64,000 bases of DNA from Takashimella koratensis (taxonomy: Eukaryota > Basidiomycota > Tremellomycetes > Trichosporonales > Tetragoniomycetaceae): NCBI GenBank assembly GCA_003116875.1, contig BCKT01000014.1, forward strand, positions 194,149-258,148, in the 5' to 3' direction. The notes below the pieces were generated by a model that did not search any database, was not told the origin of the DNA, and worked only from the letters and a program-made list of their open reading frames with translations. Of this stretch, positions 1-10,770 are shown piece by piece (the stretch's first letter is position 1; each line of letters starts with the position of its first letter). The position numbers and the translations under genes were made by a program.

Positions 1-1247
1 GCGTGAAAGTATGCAGAACGAACTCCGCTGGGATCGCTGGGTTCCGTTTTGACCCACAGTTTTGGGTTCTCCCTTGGGCCGGGGAGATTGAAAATGCCGA
101 GATGGCCGTCCCTGATCAACTTTCATCCGAATCGGCGCTCAAGCCACGAGCAATTTGTTAAAGCCATGGAACAGTCGATCTCTTTCCTTTTGCTCAGCTC
201 TTCCGCTTGGCAAGTCCAATACCCCAAAAATAACTGGCAAGGGTTGTAACCAACTGGGGACGAAACAGATCCGGTGACCCTTCCCCGGCATAAAGTTGAC
301 CCACAATACTAGCCCATGCACTCGAATCGCACGGCAACTTGCCGGGAGCCGAGAAATAGAAAACGGGTTCTCAGTTACAGCTTGGTTCAAGTTGCAATGA
401 ATGAACTGAGTTCTCCTTGCACACCCTACCTTGACACACTCGGCTCGTTTAGGGGGTAGGACATTCCAAGCTGAGGTGATACACGAATTGACAAAGGTGA
501 ATGCATGATCAGTGCAAAGTGTGAACGGACGCGGGGCTGTTGCGCTGCTGCCTTGAGGAGCAGGATGGTTGTCATATACAAGCCTCAAGGGAGTACGTAA
601 TGTGTGCTTGGGCCTCGCGAGCCTCGGACACCTTTAAACCCCACGATGATTTTTATGCCGACTATGTCTAAGGCTGTGTGTCTCAACGAAGCTTGTGAAG
701 CGCAGGGGTACGCAAGTAGGAAGATGTATCAAAAGCAGCATTCTCGCTGACGCCGAGCATTGGATGACGGATTTCGCCATCATAGGGAACAGATATTTTG
801 AACACTAGAATTTGATGACTTGGAAGAACTCCCACCCAGTACACGCGTGACAGGTCTGACTTGCACACAACGAGGACCCACGCCGACAATAACGGGAAGC
901 TGTCCTTGCCAGGAACCAGCAGTCAATCGAGGTAGCCGAAGCCGACCCTTTCTCGCAGCCAACCGACACGCAACTCCTTGAATGACCTAGAGGAGGCAAT
1001 CCGCTCCAAGCCAAACGCAGCGTGCAGCCGTGTTCGACGACAGCGAGCTTGGACGGACGTGTTGCACGAAGGCAGCATGGGCAGACGAACCGACTCAAAC
1101 AGAATTACCCCGTGGGGTAGAGTGCCACGCCCATATGGCGCCCTTCTGGCGCTCGTCCTTGGATCGGATTTCACCGGTCAATAAATACTTCTATCTACAC
1201 CTCAGCATCGGCCACCACCCCACTCCACCGGGCCGCAGCTCATCGTA
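1..1247. other. No recognisable gene
   Basis: Short open frames exist on both strands, the longest on the minus strand at 139-588. None resembles a known protein, joins across plausible introns, or has the codon bias of the neighbouring genes. The last ~100 bases before the next gene are its probable promoter and 5' leader, which is C-rich. I see nothing else that can be supported here. Confidence 0.5.
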
Positions 1248-4200
1248 ATGGCTCGCACAGACCCCTCGTTCCTCGAGAGCGACGGCTCATTTGACTGTGA
1301 GTGCGGGAGAAGGTCACGCCAGATGGAGACGAGCTGACCACCTCCCCCAGTCTTCTTCTACGGCACACTTTTGGTCCCCGCTATCCTCGTCCGCGTCCTC
1401 GGGCACCAATGCCAAGACCTCACCTTCCAGGACGCTGTACTCCCGGTGAGCTATCATCGCCTCTCGCTGAAGTGGCGTGCTGTCTCTGATGGCTACATTA
1501 CGCTGACCTGGTGACAGGGATACACGCGGCACTGCGTTAAGGGGGAGGACTACCCAGCTGTTATCGGGAGGAACAAGCTAGCCAAGCTAATCGGACCTGA
1601 CAAAATACAGTAAGCTAGATGTGACTTGCGCTTCCTAGCTTTACGCTGACTTGCCCGACTATATAGAAACCTAGATCCCGACGTACTGAGCACAAGAGGT
1701 ACCCTCGTCCGCGGCCTCACGTACAAGGATGTCACATCTCTCGATATCTTCGAAGGAACAGTACGTCGACAAAAGCATGAGCAGCTTTTCTGCGGCTGAT
1801 ACTGATTATCTCAGCAATACTCGCGAGTCAAGGTGGACGTGCAGCCCCTTACTCAGCCCTGCCGCGTCTCCGACCTCCCCAAAGATCTCGTCGATCCGTC
1901 CAAGCGTTCGGCGGACGCTCCCAGCAAACCGAGCGCTGACCTCGTACGAGCTGGAATCGCTCAAGTTTGGACTTATGTATGGAGCGACCCTATCGATGGT
2001 CTTGAAGCGAACGTATGGAGGTGCGTATTCCTTAATTTACATCTTCGGAGCCGGACAGATCTTCCGTGTAGTGCTAAGACCTTTCTTTTGCTTGTAGCTT
2101 CGCCGATTTTTTGCGCGACAAGGCAGAAGTCTGGACTTCTCTGCACACGACCGAGTACAACGATGTTGAACGTCACCGTGCATTGGCGCAGGAGCCAGCG
2201 ACCAGCGTAGACAAGGAGCTAGTTGCAGGCATCCCTGTTGCAGACGGTGACGAAGCGAAAATCGTTGGTGCCAAGGTCGAAGGCTATCCGGATTTTGGCA
2301 AGAACATGCTCAAGTACTGGGGCTTTGCGGATGGCTGTGAGTGTCTCCTTCCCCCATCTCCACTGTACTCTCGCTGCTTGCATGACTGACCCCTTGTTAT
2401 ATCAGACGTCAACTTGAACCATGGTACGCTCTCATTGTTGGCAAAATAGTTTCTACATTACACCTGCTAACGAACATCAGGCAGTTATGGATCCCCTCCC
2501 AAACCCGTCATCGCTGCCATGCACAAGCTGTCGGAGCAGATCGAGTCTCGGCCGGATCTGTTCATGCGCCGCTCGTGGCTGCCGCTGTTGAACAAGGTCC
2601 GCACTGAGGTGGCTGAGATCATCGGCGCAACTATGGACGAGGTCGTCATGGTGCCGAACGCGACGCATGGGATCAACACGATCATCAACAACCTCGAGTG
2701 GACAGATGGAGATATCATCGTCATTTGTGAGTGTCATTCTGTAGATGGAAGCTGTTGTGTTGGATACATTTTTGGTAGACGGCCCGCTTATGCCTAACAG
2801 ATTCCACCACTTATGGTGCGATCGGTCAGACTGTCAAGTACGCGTGTGACAGGCACCCTAACATCCGCCTCGAGGTCGTCAACGTCACTTTCCCATGCTC
2901 GCATGATTTCATTCTCCAAGCCACCGAGGACATGTTGAGCAAGTACAACTCCATCGCCATTCCCGACTACAGCGGACAACCACGTCCTGTCGGACGATCA
3001 TCTCACGAGCGTATCAAGCTTGTTGTGCTAGACACTATTGCCTCGAACCCGGGGTAAGTGTCGTCTCTCGATCTCGATGACTTCCGTGAAGCAAATCATG
3101 CTGACGCCGGGAACTCCTTCGGATTGTAATACAGCATGATCTACCCTTGGGAGGACATCGTTCGGCAGTGTAAGAAGTACGGCGCCCTTAGTTTGGTCGA
3201 CGCAGCCCACTCGATTGGTCAGCACAAGATCGATGTCAAGAAGGCCGACTGCGACTTCTGGGTCACGGTGAGTAGCCCTGCAACGGTCATTTGATCAACT
3301 TCGAATGAATGCTTAATCTGACACCGCTTTTCTGCAGAACTGTCACAAATGGCTCATGTCGTGAGTTCTCCATTCACCAAGACGTCCTGCGAGCAAGTCT
3401 GTGAGCGAATGCTAACCTATCCCACCCATAGCCATCGCGGTAGCTCAGCGATGTACATTCCGCTTCGAAACCAACACCTCATCCGCTCCTCGTTCCCCAC
3501 GTCGCATAGCTACGAGTCGAGTCGATACCCAACACCTGACTCGGGTCGCCCGTGGGAGTTTGCGAAGCAGTATGAGTGGACTGGAACACCAGACTGGACG
3601 CCGTTTATGGGTGTCACCGCGGCTATTGAGTTCAGAAAGAGCATCGGTGGCGAGGATCGCATCATCGACTACTGCCACTCGCTTGCCGTGGAGTGAGTGA
3701 CCTGCTATACAAAATTGCCTGTGCTATCGCTAACGCCTCGATGAAGGGGTGGCAAGCGCGTCGCCAAGCGATGGGGGACCCAGATCATGGAGAACAAGGA
3801 GAAGAACCTCACAGCCGCCATGGTAAGCAGGATCCTTTACAGTTCTTGATGGCCAGAGTACTAAACAGGCGTAGGTCAACGTCGCACTTCCCGACTTCCC
3901 CCCGCCAAAAGACATGGACGACGGGTTCAAGCAGCTCAAGTACATCGAGGACCAGCTGTTCGCGAACAACTGCTTTGCTCCAGCGGTAGGTTGGATCCGG
4001 CAAGAGGAAGAAGAGAGAATTCTGATGCAATTTGTAACAGTACATTCACGACGGCAAGTGGTGGGCTCGTTTCTCGGCACAGGTGTGGAACGACGTGAGT
4101 CTGATTATCGCCCTGGCGCAAGCGATAGGCGTTGCTGATGATTGCTTCACTCATACTTGATTGTTTGACTTGGTACAGATGAGTGACTTTGACTACCTCG

Positions 4201-4377
4201 TCGGCGTCTTCTTGAAGATTGGCGAAGGAATCAGGTGAGTACCGAATATAGTTGATTTTTAGGCGCATCAGTACCCGACTGACCGAATCCAGGTCCGGAG
4301 AGTACCTCCAGATTGAAGTACCTCCGACGGACACCTTACATGATGCCGCGGACATGGCTACGCAGAATCCTGCGTAA
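1248..4377 (+). CDS. Fusion of AIG2-like gamma-glutamylcyclotransferase and class V PLP aminotransferase
   Basis: Seventeen exons join to 696 residues with every phase matching, including an 18-nt exon at 2408-2425. Residues ~17-165 form an AIG2/GGCT-like domain: YGTL at 19-22, a GY..H..KGEDYPAVI stretch, and LDIFEG, whose Glu (~108) fits the family catalytic acid. Residues ~240-690 form a class V aminotransferase of the isopenicillin-N-epimerase-like group, with NLNHGSYG near 260, SLVDAAHSIGQH for the cofactor-binding Asp, and NCHKW, whose Lys (~479) should bind PLP. The linker (~165-240) is open, with no stop and no good internal start. The substrate is unknown; the families suggest gamma-glutamyl cyclisation plus a PLP lyase, desulfurase or epimerase-type reaction. 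No targeting signal is evident. Two separate genes remain a weak alternative. Confidence 0.85.
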
Positions 4378-4698
4378 ATTGCATGACTATAAGTCAGCCC
4401 GATCTCTGGGTTTAGGCCTGCTTTCTTCGCACTGAATCATATATCGTCATTTGGGGCGTCTCTCTTGAATATTGTTGGGAGGGTGTTCATGGAACTGAGT
4501 GCATTCGAGAAGCAAGACACGAGCAAAGAAGAAGAGAAAAATAGATGAACTCAATGCAAGCTAGTCGATGGGAACGAGTCCTCCTATGTACACTATCGTT
4601 CCGTACCTCCTTCTTGAATTCACTACACCCGACGTCCACTGAAGTAGACATAACTCAGGATTGTTCAAAAGGCCAAGCTTTGACCGCTGAACTCGCGG
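4378..4698. other. Convergent intergenic spacer
   Basis: This spacer lies between the stop codons of the plus-strand fusion gene and the minus-strand tandem-family locus A. It must hold both 3' ends. No gene or notable structure is seen. Confidence 0.6.
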
Positions 4699-6429
4699 CT
4701 ATGCGGGGTTAAGGATATTGTCGAGGGACATGATGTTCGAAGCAACGTTTGGTGGGAGCGCCGTGTACGCTCTCGACGGCTCCTGGATGGATAGGTTGGA
4801 GCCGGTGAAACGAGGAGGATCGGGGTTGACGATAATGCAGTCCTTGATGTCTTCGTCCATGTCATCAGCGGCAGCTTGCACAACATCCGCTCCCAATTCC
4901 GCATCCATCCTATATGACATAGATCCCCCAAGCTCACTCCCAGCCTCTCTGACGTTCTCCTCGACACCCTCCATGATCTCCACCCCAGTGTCGTACTTGT
5001 GTGGGAAGAATTCGGAAACATCAGAATCATCGAGAGCTTGGTTCTCATGCCCAGCGGTGTCATCGATGTGGTCGTGTTCTGAGGGTGACGCGGAGTCGAA
5101 GACAGGAGAGGGGGCGGCTGTAGGGAAGTCGCGGATGAGATTGGATTCTCCAGACGGTGGGATGCGGTCGACCGGCAAAACTTGAGTGACTTCGAAATTT
5201 GCACCTGACGGAGGGTGAAGGGGAGGTTCGACCATTTCCGTGGCGGGCTCGAAGTCATAGAAGCCTCGAAGGACCTGAGAAGGCGGAGGGGGATGACGAG
5301 CGGATCTGACTGTTGGATAGCAGGTGATCTGGCACTCCTCTGAGACGATGCGCGTTGTCGAATCGGACGATTGAACAAACCATTTGCAAGGTACGGTTAC
5401 TCGATGAAACGCGCAATGTGCTCTAGCAAACTGCCTGTCCTCGACCATCCGCTTTTGGTCAAACGAGATGTTGCAGGATTTGGCAAAAGAGCACGATTGC
5501 ACGATATCCTCCAATAAATTGGGGGTATCTCCTTCTATTAGGGTTAACGATCCTCTCGTTTCCGTGTAGAGTGTTCGAAATTTTTTTGACCGGAATTTGA
5601 TCGAGTGGAAGCATTCGTAGTCAGGATGAAATGAAGAACCGTCGTCGGTGCGTATGTCGAACAGCTTCGTACAAAACTCAACGGATCGGACCTCTGAAAC
5701 CTCATTTTTGAGAGTAAACGCAAAAGTATGACGGCGCAAAGCCTTTCGAATGTGGGGCGAAGCGCGGACCATGTTGAACCAGCTCTGAAGTCCTAGGTTG
5801 GTGCTCCTGGGGTATCGAGCTCGGGTGGGCGAATAAGGCAGTAAGACTACCGCAGACGAGATTGGAGTGAATGCAGGACGATTCGGCAAACCCCGGGCGA
5901 GCGGAGCTGGAGCGATTTGGACGAGAGTACTGAGAGGCACAAGGTCTGAAGTGTTCGCGTCGTTCGCTTTAGGGACGGTTTTCGAACCGAGTCGAAAAGA
6001 AGGGGCCGGGCCGCTGTCCTCAGGCGGAGGGGGCTGTGTCAAGAGGCTCAAAGCTGGAGGAAATAGTGCATTCTCGAAGCCATCGGCTTGAAACGGGCGG
6101 AAGGTGGCGAGATGAACGAAAAGAGTGCGGGGCGGGTCCTGGTACTTGTTACTCCACAACATCGTGCTGAACGAGACGTAGCAGCGGCCAGCAATGATTG
6201 ACACTCCTGCACTCCCAAGTGTAGAGCTCTTGTTGTTTGGCGGAAGCGGACGGAATTGACAAACCACCTTCTTTTGGTCCTCGCCTATTGAGGAATATCG
6301 CCGGGTGTCTTCGGAATCGTTCGTGTACCGCCCTGATGTGAGTGCAATGCTGGACGATTGATTGAAAGCTTGAGACGCCAAAATGGAGTTGAGCGTGCTA
6401 GGGTGAGCGTTGCCGAGCGTCATCGTCAT
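4699..6429 (-). CDS. Tandem-family locus A: long open frame holding the end of unit A1 fused to unit A2
   Basis: A single open frame of 576 residues. The first ~180 residues match the second half of a family unit, including a CQFRP strand and a GRCYVSF strand. From ~residue 190 a complete second unit follows: an N-terminal helix region (SWFNMVRASPHIRKAL), then HTFAFTL, ECFHSIKF, GSLTLIEGD, VTVPCKWF, ECQITCYPTVRSARHPPPP. An acidic, Ser/Pro-rich tail ends NIMSLDNIL. The same order occurs in loci B, C and D. The first ATG of this frame (6429) lies inside unit A1, so it is probably not the ancestral start; unit A1 begins upstream at 6708 but meets a stop. No family or function is recognised. No signal peptide or membrane segment is apparent. 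Confidence 0.6.
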   Translation of the reverse strand: MTMTLGNAHPSTLNSILASQAFNQSSSIALTSGRYTNDSEDTRRYSSIGEDQKKVVCQFRPLPPNNKSSTLGSAGVSIIAGRCYVSFSTMLWSNKYQDPPRTLFVHLATFRPFQADGFENALFPPALSLLTQPPPPEDSGPAPSFRLGSKTVPKANDANTSDLVPLSTLVQIAPAPLARGLPNRPAFTPISSAVVLLPYSPTRARYPRSTNLGLQSWFNMVRASPHIRKALRRHTFAFTLKNEVSEVRSVEFCTKLFDIRTDDGSSFHPDYECFHSIKFRSKKFRTLYTETRGSLTLIEGDTPNLLEDIVQSCSFAKSCNISFDQKRMVEDRQFARAHCAFHRVTVPCKWFVQSSDSTTRIVSEECQITCYPTVRSARHPPPPSQVLRGFYDFEPATEMVEPPLHPPSGANFEVTQVLPVDRIPPSGESNLIRDFPTAAPSPVFDSASPSEHDHIDDTAGHENQALDDSDVSEFFPHKYDTGVEIMEGVEENVREAGSELGGSMSYRMDAELGADVVQAAADDMDEDIKDCIIVNPDPPRFTGSNLSIQEPSRAYTALPPNVASNIMSLDNILNPA

Positions 6430-6708
6430 CGTCCCCGCGGTGTTGGCAAGGTCGGGCGGGATGGGACCTCTCAGCTTGACCGAATGGAGATACCGATATT
6501 GGGTGCTGCCACGAGAGCCCCTTGGGAGTTCGAAACGATCGGTGAAGATTTGAGCAGAGTACCACTATTCGGGGGACACGTCGGCGAATTTGTAAACGAA
6601 CGTAGAGGAACACAGGTATTCACGGACCCGGGCTGAAGTCAGAGCTTGATCGGGCCGTCTCGAATCGCCGAGGTCGACTGAATCAGGCTTGACCTTGCTT
6701 GGGCCCAT
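6430..6708 (-). pseudogene. Tandem-family locus A: 5' part of unit A1, broken by an in-frame TAG
   Basis: Reading from the ATG at 6708, the frame matches the unit N-terminus (a DLGDSRR...ARVREYL helix, then STFVYKF). It meets TAG at 6565-6567. The same frame continues without a shift into SAQIF, RYLHSVKL and the 576-residue frame, so one codon separates the two. The nearest possible AG after the stop would need an 18- or 37-nt intron with poor donors, which I consider unlikely. The ancestral A1+A2 gene was therefore probably longer. A sequencing error or a real nonsense mutation both fit. Confidence 0.6.
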
Positions 6709-6844
6709 GATTTGTGTCGTTCGATCGGAATGTAGGGGGAGATTCTCTGAAAGAGGGTCGTTCCAGATATGAGAGAGAAAGTGGGCAAAGAAGAGAAGAG
6801 GTAGCGGCAAATTCGTTCAGATGTATACTGAATTGTTGTGGGTG

Positions 6845-6915
6845 ATGTGGAGCAGATGTGGAGCGGCGTGATCAAGAAGACTATCAAGAAAGGTTCGACC
6901 GACTACTGCCTGCCA
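6845..6915. promoter_or_regulatory. Upstream block shared by loci A and B (copy A)
   Basis: It lies 137-207 nt upstream of the A1 start and resembles 9137-9208, which lies at nearly the same distance upstream of locus B. The shared core reads AGAAGACTATCAAGAAAGG or close to it, followed by a CGACTACTGCC-like segment. It is likely retained promoter or leader sequence from the duplication. Confidence 0.5.
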
Positions 6916-7264
6916 CAAGACAAAAGACGAGCCATGATGACGAGAATGGCTCTGCTGTATCGTTTCAGTGGCACCCTCCTCGCCCTCTCTGTCTTTGTTT
7001 CCCATCGCCTTCGTGTCTTGGCCAATGATGCATGTTCTGGTCTGGAGTGGCATTGCCGCTTGCTCTCGTCAAAGGGCCCAAGAAGGTCAGAAGGTGATGA
7101 ATACAAACATATATAATCCCAGTGAACGGTTTGTTGAGCTGTAGGGTTAGAGGCAGAACAAAGTGGGACTTGGGGTTCCTGTCCCGCGCTCTCGACAAAG
7201 CTGCTCCAATCTTCACCACTCCCGTCACTCGTTCCAGGTTCTGGATCATTTTGATACCCAATGC

Positions 7265-8416
7265 TCAGTGTCCTGAGCCCGAGTCCGAAGGCATCGGGTC
7301 CGCGAGAAGGAAACTGATGGACATGATGTCATGAGAGACTTCGGGTCGGTCAGGTACGGAAATTGTCGAATGAAGGTCGGGGGAGGGATAGGAGGCTGCT
7401 TGGATCGGATTGGTGTCGTCCTCGATCATGCGATCGTTAAGGTATTCCCAGGCAGCAAGGGCGATTTCCGGGATCGAACGACCATTTGGAAAGTTGTCGT
7501 TGGTGAGGTCGTCCTCGGGGGGAACCTGTGGGTCAGGGGTAACGGATGAAGTAGGTTCGATGACGGCATCTGTCGAGAATGTGCGCAGCGTTGCGATGTC
7601 GTTGGTCGCGATACTGAAATGACTGCAGCCACTGCGAATAACGGGTGGTGGAGGGGGGAGATGAGTGGCTCGCAGAGTCGTGAGGCAGGTGATCCTGCAT
7701 CGTTTTAGAACTGTTCGCACAGATACCTCCCCTGCGATAGAAAAGGAGGGGATTGACCACACACAGCGGACCCTGGTGTGACGACGAGCGCACGGGACAA
7801 CTGTGTTGATGTCATTCAGCTGTCGCTCTGTTGTGAGTGAGGCAATGGCGGAGTTGATGAATTCGTTTGATTGCAATGCAGTCTCCAATGACGCCGTAGA
7901 GTCGGCGTTGTCCTCGTCTTTCAATAGCGTCATCCTTCCAACCGATTCCATCTCAGATGATTGCACCCACGCCGATAATATGATAGATTGGAAGCACTTG
8001 TATCGAGGATGAATGCTTCCGCCTCCGCTGAATACGTTCATGAGATCAGAAGTGATTTCGATTGTCCGCCAACACTTAGTTTTGCCGTTCAGTCCAAATT
8101 CAAATGAAGATTTTGGAAGATAAGATGCTATGCGGGAGAGACGGACTGTGTCGATCCATGTTTTCCCACCGAAATCGAAACGCTTTGGTCGTGTATTCTG
8201 CGACCGGTCTTTCCGAGGAAGACAAACGGTCGTCCCAACGGCAAAGGGTACGACCGGACCCTGAAACGTGGCTGTAGCGGAGACGGTGTCGAAGGGCTCG
8301 CCAGCAGTTGAGATGAGAGGTCGAGGGTGATGGAAGAAGAGGTCGTCAAAGCTGCCAACCGACGGCTCATCGATGCGGAGATTTGGAGCTGGTAAGAAGT
8401 CTATGAAGCCGTGCAA
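7265..8416 (-). CDS. Tandem-family locus B: end of unit B1 fused to unit B2
   Basis: A 383-residue frame counted from its first ATG. The frame stays open further upstream and in that part matches unit B1 (GDCSISCTTFL...HHPPPPKILHGF), so this ATG is again internal. Unit B2 follows: PKRFDFGGKTWIDTVRLSRI, SSFEFGL, KCFQSIIL, GRMTLLKDEDN, RVRCVWSI, CRITCLTTLRATHLPPPPP. An acidic tail ends HDIMSISFLLADP. The layout mirrors locus A, which suggests that A and B descend from one dimeric ancestor. No known domain is recognised and the function is unknown. Confidence 0.6.
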   Translation of the reverse strand: MHGFIDFLPAPNLRIDEPSVGSFDDLFFHHPRPLISTAGEPFDTVSATATFQGPVVPFAVGTTVCLPRKDRSQNTRPKRFDFGGKTWIDTVRLSRIASYLPKSSFEFGLNGKTKCWRTIEITSDLMNVFSGGGSIHPRYKCFQSIILSAWVQSSEMESVGRMTLLKDEDNADSTASLETALQSNEFINSAIASLTTERQLNDINTVVPCARRHTRVRCVWSIPSFSIAGEVSVRTVLKRCRITCLTTLRATHLPPPPPVIRSGCSHFSIATNDIATLRTFSTDAVIEPTSSVTPDPQVPPEDDLTNDNFPNGRSIPEIALAAWEYLNDRMIEDDTNPIQAASYPSPDLHSTISVPDRPEVSHDIMSISFLLADPMPSDSGSGH

Positions 8417-8994
8417 GATCTTCGGCGGTGGGGGATGATGAATATCCCTCAGGAACGTGGTGCAGCTGATGGAGCAATCCCCCTGGATGAACTTTTGCGC
8501 TGGTGTCGACTCCGAGGTCGGAACGAGACCGAAAACGCAAGGAAAGTCGATTGACTCGGAATGCGCCTTGAGCTTGCGAGTGAGATCGGGCGCAGGGAGG
8601 AGCTGTCGGACGTCGCAGTCATGCGAGAGTGCGTTCGGAAGGGACTGAAGGGCAGTGTCACAAGGAGTACGGGGTGCCTATCTCTGAGCAAAGTGACGTT
8701 GCGGATGAAGGCTCTTTTGTCGAAGTCCTCGATGGAGCGCACTTTGCACTTCAGACCGATGGAATGATAAGATCTCAATTCGGGCCTGGCACGCGAATGT
8801 ACGACGAAGAGCTCGGTCGAAATGACCACGTCTGGCCATCTGGCGGCTTTCTGATAGACCAGTGTGGTCGCAAAAGAGGCGGTGTTCAGGACGTCTCGGG
8901 TCTGTGGGGAGAAACGGAGATGATCGAGGATCGTCTGATCATCAGCGAAGTCGAGATGGTTGGGCGACCTCGGAACTCTTCGTGTAGATGACAT
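8417..8994 (-). pseudogene. Tandem-family locus B: unit B1 with a frameshift
   Basis: Starting at the ATG at 8994, the frame matches the unit N-terminal half (an NHLDFADD...RDVLNTASF helix region, RSYHSIGLK, RNVTLLRDRHP). Near 8660-8680 the homology moves to another frame (CDTALQSLPNALSHD and onward). That frame runs without a stop into the 383-residue frame below. The original frame ends at 8449 with unrelated residues. A net shift of one base between the two explains this. No intron with acceptable ends fits. Confidence 0.6.
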
Positions 8995-9136
8995 GGTGGG
9001 AGAAGTTCAGATGGTGAAAAGGCGTTGGATTGATATTGAGTTGGCAGAAAACTGTGGTGAAGAGCTCGATGAGTAGACGGTGGCGAAAGAGGGATAAAGC
9101 AGGGTGGAGAGCTTGTAGATATATGTTGTCTGGCTC

Positions 9137-9208
9137 AGTGCATGTGGAGCAGCAAGGCTTGTGAGAAGACCATCAAGAAAGGTGCATCGGGCGACTGCCG
9201 AAGGGTGG
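9137..9208. promoter_or_regulatory. Upstream block shared by loci A and B (copy B)
   Basis: This is the counterpart of 6845-6915, placed 143-214 nt upstream of the B1 start. Its core is AGAAGACCATCAAGAAAGGT. The matching position supports duplication of the promoter together with the gene. Confidence 0.5.
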
Positions 9209-9656
9209 AGCACGTCATATACGGAAGGATTCACTTCTGACCAAATCACCAAGCACACCCATCGCGAGACGAACACCTCGGCAGCCACATATTGATCAAC
9301 AATCTCGCAGCATGCTGGACGACTGAGTTTATGACAGATAAATACCTGGGAAAGTAGCAGGGAGGGACCGATGTACTGTGCCTCTCACGACGCAGTACTA
9401 TACAGACCTCCCTTTCAGCATGTGGTGTACTGTACTGATATCTACGAAGCAAAACAGTGGGAGCCCTTGTTAAAAGCATCATCTAAACAACTTCCCCTTC
9501 CCAGTTTCTTTAGCCTCTTCACAGCAGAATCGCTGATAGACCAAGTTTCGCCGTTCAGCGATCCAGAAGGCTACGGCGGCGAGAGTGTCGATGCGTTATG
9601 ACTGACGACGTAGGTGATCGACATGGCCGCACGAGTGAGAGTGGAGAGCAAAACGC
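9209..9656. other. Spacer between loci B and C, with a remnant of the family C-terminus
   Basis: No gene is seen. Just below the stop of locus C, on the minus strand near 9600-9630, another frame reads AMSITYVVS. This resembles the AMSIDFLLG end of locus D. It may be the displaced C-terminus of unit C. Confidence 0.4.
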
Positions 9657-10694
9657 CTATCCCGTCGGATCCGGCTCGACTGAGAGGTGGGAAGCGGCGA
9701 GGTGGGGTGAGCCAAGGCTGTCGTCGATTTCGTTCTCAATATTGCCGTAGGTGTCATTCTCGACGTCGTCTCCGATCACCGCTGTGATCGGGGCCAGCTG
9801 GAAGGACGTAGGAGCCAGAGAGAGGTCGCCAAGCTGCGATGCGGAGCGATGTTTGGTGACGAAGCCAAGACTGACAGAGGCAGAAGTATGATCGAACGCA
9901 AGCTGAGACGTAGGAGATATCGAATGATTTTCGACGTTCTCGATTGAGACAGATTCGGACACGGCAAGGGTTCGGGGAGGCGAACTGCTGGCCAGCTGAG
10001 ATGGTACGACGAACGGATAGTGAATAGTAGCAGTCACACTTGGGACGAAACCGCCGAGGTAAATTGTGACCATCGGGTCCGGGTCTGGTAGTCTTGTTGG
10101 ATACAGAGTCGTGTAGCACCTGATGTGGCAAGTCATGTCGACGAAATTTCGCCGGTCCAGTATGCCAGTCGCCCTGGCACGAGCAAGATCAAGACCCGGA
10201 GGTGGAGAAACAGTACACCTGCAATCGACCTTGATGTTGTCACTCGAGTCAAACGAGAATGATCTCTTACCATAAGCGCTTAATCTTCGTCGGTGGGGTT
10301 TCAAGTCGACGAATGATCGTTGAGCAAACGGGATGGACTGGATGATGGTGTGCAGAGAGGCGGGGAGTTTGTTGTTGAACAGAGTCAAAGTCCAGTTGAG
10401 ATCTTCCGACGACACCCAGACGTTTCAGCTGAGTCTGATCGAATGGAAGTAGCTGTACCGGGAACCAGGAATAGTGTAAAGTGCACTGCGAATCTCTACT
10501 GATTGTGGTTTGGTTCCTGGCTTAGGGGTGACCCCGAAATCGAAGGATGGACAATGCAAGAATTTTTGCAAACGAGTGCAGTGAGAGACTTGTTCGAACA
10601 TTGTCTGCTGAACGAAATCGATGCGATATCGTTGTGGCTGGCGTCTCCAGGGAAGGTCTGCGCCCCCATGTTGACGCAATAGAGTATAAGGCAT
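9657..10694 (-). pseudogene. Tandem-family locus C: single unit with an in-frame TGA
   Basis: From the ATG at 10694 the frame matches the unit: an FVQQTMFEQVSHCTRLQKFL helix region, PSFDFGV, SVEIRSALY, RYSYFHSIRLS. It meets TGA at 10425-10427 and resumes in the same frame with NVWVSSEDLNWTLTLFNN. Locus D reads HNVWVSEEQLRGTVTLLND at this place, so the TGA replaces a single His codon. The second part runs to 9657 through HIRCYTTLYP and an acidic tail but lacks the MS-I/L-x-FLL end in this frame. The second half alone has a start at 10415. It looks like a decaying copy, though an error or stop readthrough cannot be excluded. Confidence 0.6.
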
Positions 10695-10770
10695 GGGTAT
10701 GAGAACGTGCCCAATGTTAAAGTGCAATGTGGGAACACATCCTCCATGTTCATAGTATAACCTGGCTGTT

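Noticed and set aside
139..588. 149-residue minus-strand frame at the left edge
   Set aside because: No family resemblance, no supporting splice structure, and the residue composition looks like non-coding translation.
5867..6429. Using ATG 6429 as the true start of the locus A protein
   Set aside because: Homology to the family continues upstream of it to 6708 in the same frame, so it is internal to unit A1.
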